Source of the DNA: Aquibacillus albus
GTDB taxonomy: Bacteria > Bacillota > Bacilli > Bacillales > Amphibacillaceae
Length of the DNA stretch: 64,000 nucleotides
Reading direction: 5' to 3'
NCBI RefSeq assembly: GCF_016908325.1
Contig: NZ_JAFBDR010000010.1
Coordinates: 79,679 to 143,678 of the forward strand
This document shows positions 59,930-64,000 of this stretch, piece after piece; positions within the stretch are counted from its first letter, which is position 1, and the number at the start of each line of letters is the position of its first letter. Both the position numbers and the translations under genes were made by a program. The notes under the pieces were generated by a model. It was not told the DNA's origin, made no database searches, and saw only the letters and a program-made list of their open reading frames with translations.

Positions 59930-60202
59930 TTAGGAGGTTTTCTTTTCTTTTGAATAACCTTCTCTCTTTTTCACCATCTCAAACAAACCTGTAGCGGCTA
60001 ATCCCGCAACTCCACCTGCCCATATTCTAGGAACGAGTGCTAGGCCTGTAAATGGGTAGGCAAAAATACCAAGTAAGATTCCAATAAGGAAACTAACTAA
60101 AGGAATATAATTCTTATTCACATTCACTGTCTTTTTTGTCAACTGTACAAGTGCAGAAACAATCGGCGCTAACACAGATGCAAAAGCTAACACTTGGTCC
60201 AT
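59930..60202 (-). CDS. A118/Hol118-type phage holin-like protein
   Basis: 90 residues with three short hydrophobic segments: VLAFASVLAPIVSALVQLTK, then YIPLVSFLIGILLGIFAYPF, then RIWAGGVAGLAATGLFEMVK, and a charged C-terminus (KREGYSKEKKTS). This layout and the WAG-AG-A-GLFE stretch match the Listeria phage A118 holin family. There is no endolysin or other phage gene nearby, so it is either a phage relic or a domesticated holin. ATG 60202 has GAGGTG 6 nt before it. Confidence 0.75.
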   Translation of the reverse strand: MDQVLAFASVLAPIVSALVQLTKKTVNVNKNYIPLVSFLIGILLGIFAYPFTGLALVPRIWAGGVAGLAATGLFEMVKKREGYSKEKKTS

Positions 60203-60321
60203 ATTTATCACCTCATAAAAATGTACGAGGCTATAAGGTGATTAATGACAATTTATTAAGTCTGCGTAGAATCCACTTCTTGGCTTAGAAAACAGGAAGA
60301 CTGTCTCTTCAACAAAAAAAG

Positions 60322-60385
60322 CTTAGGCACGGTTCTCTCGCTTCCGTGACTTTATTTACGAGCGACAGAACCGTCCCCGTGCTTC
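60322..60385. repeat. palindromic repeat (GGCACGGTTCT...AGAACCGTCCCCGTGC)
   Basis: Shares the AGAACCGTCCC..GTGCTTC right arm with 51742-51809. It lies directly after the SNF2 helicase stop and could double as its terminator. Confidence 0.6.
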
Positions 60386-60392
60386 AGTCATT

Positions 60393-63300
60393 TTAACTCA
60401 ACAATTCTTGTATATCCTCTTCCGTCAGTCTCTCTGTCTGTTCATCATTTGGATCAATAACTTGTTCAATCAAATGTCGCTTCTTCACTTGCAATGCATT
60501 CATTTTTTCCTCAATCGTGCCTTTGGCTACAAGCTTGATTACTTGAACCGCATGTTTCTGACCAATGCGATGGGCGCGGTCTGCTGCTTGTTCCTCAACG
60601 GCAGGATTCCACCAGCTATCATAAAAAACAACGGTATCTGCACCAGTTAGATTAAGTCCTGTCCCACCTGCTTTTAAGGAAATGAGAAAAATATCTCGCT
60701 CTCCTTGATTATATCGATGACAAAGGTCTACTCTTTCCTCTGATTCCGTTTGTCCATCTAAATAAAAATAAGGTAAACCTTGATAAGCTAAATCTTGCCC
60801 AATCAGCTTTAACATTTTTGTGAATTGAGAAAAAATCAATACACGTCTACCAGCCAGCCTAGATTCTTCTATGATACTTTTTAGTTGTTCAAATTTGGCT
60901 GAACTTCCTTGATAATCCTCGACAAACAAGGTTGGGTGACAGCATATCTGACGAAGACGGGTTAAACCAGCAAGGATTTTGATTCGATTTTTCCTGATTG
61001 TTTCCTGATCTAAATGTTTAAACGTATCATGGCGTAGCTTGGCCAAATAACTGGTGTACAGTTTCTTTTGAGCAGGAAGCAGGTCCGCATAATCGATTGT
61101 TTCCCTTTTCTCTGGTAACTCACCTAATACATCTTCCTTGACCCTGCGTAGCATAAATGGACGAATCCTTCGAGCAATTTGTTTATTCGTTAATTCACTG
61201 AATTCCTTTAACCCCAGGAACAATTCAGGAAAAACAACATGAAAGATGGACCAAAGCTCCTCAAGCGCATTTTCCATTGGCGTACCTGTTAAGGCAAAAC
61301 GATGATTCGCCTCGATTTTTTTCACCACACGAGCCGTTTGAGTTAATGGGTTTTTAAACACTTGTGCCTCATCAAAAAATACGACATGAAATTTCAACCT
61401 CTCATAGTCTTTGATGTCGCTACGCAGCAATGGATAGCTCGTTATGATGACGTCTATATCCGTCCATTCTTGTTGCAGTTTCATTCGATCTGACTTGCTA
61501 CCGTCCACAATCAACGTCTCTATGTCTGGTGCAAACTTCGTGATTTCATTTTGCCAATTATAAGTAATTGAAGAAGGACAAACAATCAATGCCGGGTGCT
61601 TATGTTCTCGAATGGTAGACAGTTCAGATAAAATAAACGCAATACTTTGAATCGTCTTTCCAAGCCCCATGTCGTCTGCTAGAATCCCCCCAAAGCCATA
61701 GCTAGCAAGAAATTTCAACCATTTATATCCATCTACTTGGTAAGGATGTAACATGTCTTTTAACGGCTTTGGAATGTCAAACTCCAATTGTTCAGGATGG
61801 TGAATGGTGGACAAAAACGTGCGAAAAGATTTTTCTAGTGTGACCGCATCACTATCCCCAATCTGATTTAGTATCCGAAGTCCTTCCACGATTGGGACTT
61901 CAAATCGATTTTCCAATTCATCGTCTTGAACAGGTACAGCTTGCAAAAATCTTTTTATCTCTTCCATTTCCTTTGTCTCCAAGGATAGCAACGCACCATC
62001 TCTCAAGCGATAATATTTCCGCTTTTCTTCTAATGCAGTTAACACTTCCTTGATTTCTTGTTCCTTTATCCCGTCCATCTCGAACGTAAAATCAAGCCAA
62101 TTCGTGCGTTCCTTCGTATGCTTCACTTTTATTTTAGGAAAATTACTTTTGGTTGTTATACGCATTCTTACTGCTGTAGTCGCATAGACCCTTGTCAGTT
62201 TTTGCAATTTCGGCAACTGATGGTACAAGAAGTTATATTCTAACGCTTCATTCTGGAGAAAGTAACCACTTTCGGTTTGGCTAAACTTGCTTTCCTCCAT
62301 CAAGTGAAGAATCTCTTCTTCCTTCTCCATATCCCTAATAATCAAGGAACCTACCTGAACTTTGCGATGATCCAATGGATGAATAATCACACTTTCGTAA
62401 TGAAATTCTAGCCCAGCAAGCAAACGATTTTTCACACGATCTAAGTAAAGCTTTGCCTGCAGTGGTGTTTTTTGTAACTCATCGGTAATTTCCCCTGATA
62501 GATGGACTTCTCCGATTTTTCTTAAAGAAGGTACGAGCTTTTCCATGTAATACTTTAATTGGTGTGCTGGTATTGGAATTTCGTTTGTAACTGAATTTTC
62601 GATTACACGCTTTAATTCATATAGCCGTTCCGCTTCTCCTTTGTTAATCCCAATCATTTTCCCATCGAATAGAACGGTGTCATACTCTTTTAAAACCACC
62701 ATTTCACTTAGACCATCAATGAATAGGCTATATCCATTTTGTTTGTTCCCTGTAAATTCGAATGTTAATGGTAAAGGATCATTTACTACCTGAAAAGGAA
62801 GGATTTCCCTATCCCACTGCAAATGTACCTGGGGAGCACGTGCCAATAAAGGTTCTAGCCTCTTCCAGGCGGAAGCAGGAATAAGTAGTAACTGTTTATT
62901 TTTACTGGAGTTACCTGTGGGCATTGCACGCTGATACATTTTCTCATCAAGCATGATCAGAATTAGCTGTTGAAGAATCGCATTCGTTCCATCGTCAAAG
63001 CAATGCTTCGTAGGATCGTACACAAATTCATGCTCTACGTGCCTGTTGCCCTCTCTCACGTTTTCGAGAAATTCACGAATACTTACGGTTTGGTATGTAG
63101 GTAATTGTAGTTCAATACCAAGCATCGCCTCTCCGTTGTCCATCCCAAGCCCCTTGCAGACAAAATTAATAGCAAGGATTTTTCTATTTTCAAAATGGAC
63201 TTGCTGACCGCTTTTAGCAGTTGAAGGCTGTTGAAATAATTGCAGTAATCCTTCAGAAAGTTCTCCACTTGTTGTATTATCTCGAAGCTCTCTATTCACA

Positions 63301-63593
63301 TGATGATTCTCTTCAACTTGGTGATACTGCCAAGCAATTAATACCGCTGCAATATGCTGGCAATCTTTTTGATAAGAAGCTAGCGACGGGCAACTACAAG
63401 TCGCCGTATACTCTTTACTATTTATCTCAATTTGGACATGAAAGTCTTCTATACCTTTTACAGTAGCTTGTAATAAATCCGTTGTTATTTTCTCCATCGT
63501 TACTTTACCTTGTCGATAAAAGGCGTCCCCTTTTTTATAGGAGACAGCCCCACATCGTTGTTGGATAACTTTTTTATTTAATTTTATTTGCAT
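60393..63593 (-). CDS. SNF2-family helicase with N-terminal SWIM zinc finger
   Basis: About 1066 residues. A SWIM finger CSCPSLASYQKDCQHIAAVL (CxCxnCxH) near residue 60 is followed by a ~450-residue bacterial SNF2-associated region. Then comes the ATPase: LADDMGLGKTIQSIAF (Walker A), VVFFDEAQVFKN (DEAQ box), ALTGTPMENAL, IFSQFTKMLKLI and ADRAHRIGQKHAV (motif VI). It should be a DNA translocase that remodels protein-DNA complexes; in Bacillus the homologous type is YwqA-like. The ATG at 63593 has GGAGAGG upstream; a longer frame to 63641 lacks one. Confidence 0.9.
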   Translation of the reverse strand: MQIKLNKKVIQQRCGAVSYKKGDAFYRQGKVTMEKITTDLLQATVKGIEDFHVQIEINSKEYTATCSCPSLASYQKDCQHIAAVLIAWQYHQVEENHHVNRELRDNTTSGELSEGLLQLFQQPSTAKSGQQVHFENRKILAINFVCKGLGMDNGEAMLGIELQLPTYQTVSIREFLENVREGNRHVEHEFVYDPTKHCFDDGTNAILQQLILIMLDEKMYQRAMPTGNSSKNKQLLLIPASAWKRLEPLLARAPQVHLQWDREILPFQVVNDPLPLTFEFTGNKQNGYSLFIDGLSEMVVLKEYDTVLFDGKMIGINKGEAERLYELKRVIENSVTNEIPIPAHQLKYYMEKLVPSLRKIGEVHLSGEITDELQKTPLQAKLYLDRVKNRLLAGLEFHYESVIIHPLDHRKVQVGSLIIRDMEKEEEILHLMEESKFSQTESGYFLQNEALEYNFLYHQLPKLQKLTRVYATTAVRMRITTKSNFPKIKVKHTKERTNWLDFTFEMDGIKEQEIKEVLTALEEKRKYYRLRDGALLSLETKEMEEIKRFLQAVPVQDDELENRFEVPIVEGLRILNQIGDSDAVTLEKSFRTFLSTIHHPEQLEFDIPKPLKDMLHPYQVDGYKWLKFLASYGFGGILADDMGLGKTIQSIAFILSELSTIREHKHPALIVCPSSITYNWQNEITKFAPDIETLIVDGSKSDRMKLQQEWTDIDVIITSYPLLRSDIKDYERLKFHVVFFDEAQVFKNPLTQTARVVKKIEANHRFALTGTPMENALEELWSIFHVVFPELFLGLKEFSELTNKQIARRIRPFMLRRVKEDVLGELPEKRETIDYADLLPAQKKLYTSYLAKLRHDTFKHLDQETIRKNRIKILAGLTRLRQICCHPTLFVEDYQGSSAKFEQLKSIIEESRLAGRRVLIFSQFTKMLKLIGQDLAYQGLPYFYLDGQTESEERVDLCHRYNQGERDIFLISLKAGGTGLNLTGADTVVFYDSWWNPAVEEQAADRAHRIGQKHAVQVIKLVAKGTIEEKMNALQVKKRHLIEQVIDPNDEQTERLTEEDIQELLS

Positions 63594-64000
63594 GAGGGCC
63601 TCTCCTATCTGTGTAAAATTTCCTCGATGATCGTTGAACATATTACCTAATATGTAGACTATGGACTAGGCGTTTTAATTTACTTTAACATATTTGCTCA
63701 CTAACTAGGAGAAACTGATTTATCCATTTAAACAAGAGTAATGAAACAAATTCGTTAGTATAGTAGAAGAAAATGGATATGTAACTTGGTCTTTGGTAGT
63801 AAGGATAGGGTTCATAATCAAGCGATAGTACTAAAGAAGGTTATGGATGGGTTAAAGTCTTAGGACAAGAGGAAACAGAAAAATTGTCAGGCATCACATT
63901 TTATAGTGCCTAGTGTAGTAAATAGGTTCAAATAAAGAAAAATAACCACCATTTTCAGTGTAAAATGGAAGTACCTATCACAGAACTTCCAAATAACCCC
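63594..64000. other. gene-free right end with a short palindrome
   Basis: About 400 nt without a credible gene. AGGCATCAC...GTGCCT (63889-63911) is a small member of the hairpin family and resembles 27818-27854. Nothing else stands out. Confidence 0.45.

Noticed and set aside
59930..60202. A prophage at the holin-like gene
   Set aside because: No integrase, terminase, capsid, tail or endolysin gene lies in the window; one holin-like gene is not enough.

Overview
The window is about 64 kb of low-GC Bacillota chromosome. The gene content fits a salt- or alkali-tolerant Bacillaceae of the Virgibacillus/Oceanobacillus/Gracilibacillus kind. The evidence is strong GGAGG-type ribosome sites, TTG and GTG starts, the yhaO-yhaN pair, glcD-glcF, a TnrA-type box on amtB, type I toxin genes of the Bacillus kind, and an Mrp-type antiporter operon. 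The genus is inferred. I saw no rRNA, tRNA, CRISPR array, intact transposase or prophage.

Region 1 (0-14 kb) is metabolic: a glycerate module (CdaR-type regulator, glycerate kinase, GntP permease), a short TnrA/GlnR-like regulator beside amtB, a type I toxin/antisense RNA locus, a DUF2161 nuclease-fold protein, a Gfo/Idh/MocA oxidoreductase, a nucleoside hydrolase, a GH10 xylanase without signal peptide, and a Bcr/CflA exporter. Several promoters carry cre-like sites, which suggests catabolite control.

Region 2 (14-31 kb) holds yhaO-yhaN, a ROK glucokinase, glycolate oxidase glcD-glcF, a membrane-anchored GH18 enzyme, an MFS carrier, and a second type I toxin locus. It also holds two full or nearly full copies and one fragment of a small coiled-coil gene family. 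One copy is cut at its 3' end by a large palindromic repeat. Glycolate oxidase here and glycerate kinase in region 1 could feed one C2/C3 acid route.

Region 3 (31-46.4 kb) is an accessory island with a defence flavour. It contains two different PLD-nuclease/DEAH-helicase proteins, a ParB-like protein, a winged-helix protein with a nuclease-like C-terminus, an Mrr-like membrane-anchored endonuclease, a broken DUF2357 nuclease, a MazG-like pyrophosphohydrolase coupled to the second helicase, a HIT protein, another PD-(D/E)XK-like protein and several unknowns. An EamA transporter plus an APH(3')-like kinase sits between two identical 32-bp direct repeats, one of which is the 3' end of the first helicase gene.

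Region 4 (46.4-52.3 kb) has a decayed metallo-beta-lactamase-fold gene, an aldo/keto reductase, a GNAT, a MarR regulator with paired operators, a DapA-family aldolase, an AEC-type carrier with a faulty 5' end, and a strange stretch of repeated Shine-Dalgarno motifs with mini-ORFs.

Region 5 (52.3-64 kb) carries an eight-gene Mrp/Mbh-type antiporter operon in the order E-F-G-A'-A''B-C-D-D'. It is followed by an orphan antitoxin-like RNA whose toxin gene is missing, an SDR dehydrogenase, a HEPN/MNT toxin-antitoxin pair, a lone holin-like gene and a SWIM/SNF2 helicase.

All through the window, gaps between genes hold short palindromes whose arm sequences differ but still pair, often with a TGGAC...GTCCA core. 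They look like one family of REP-like structural repeats.
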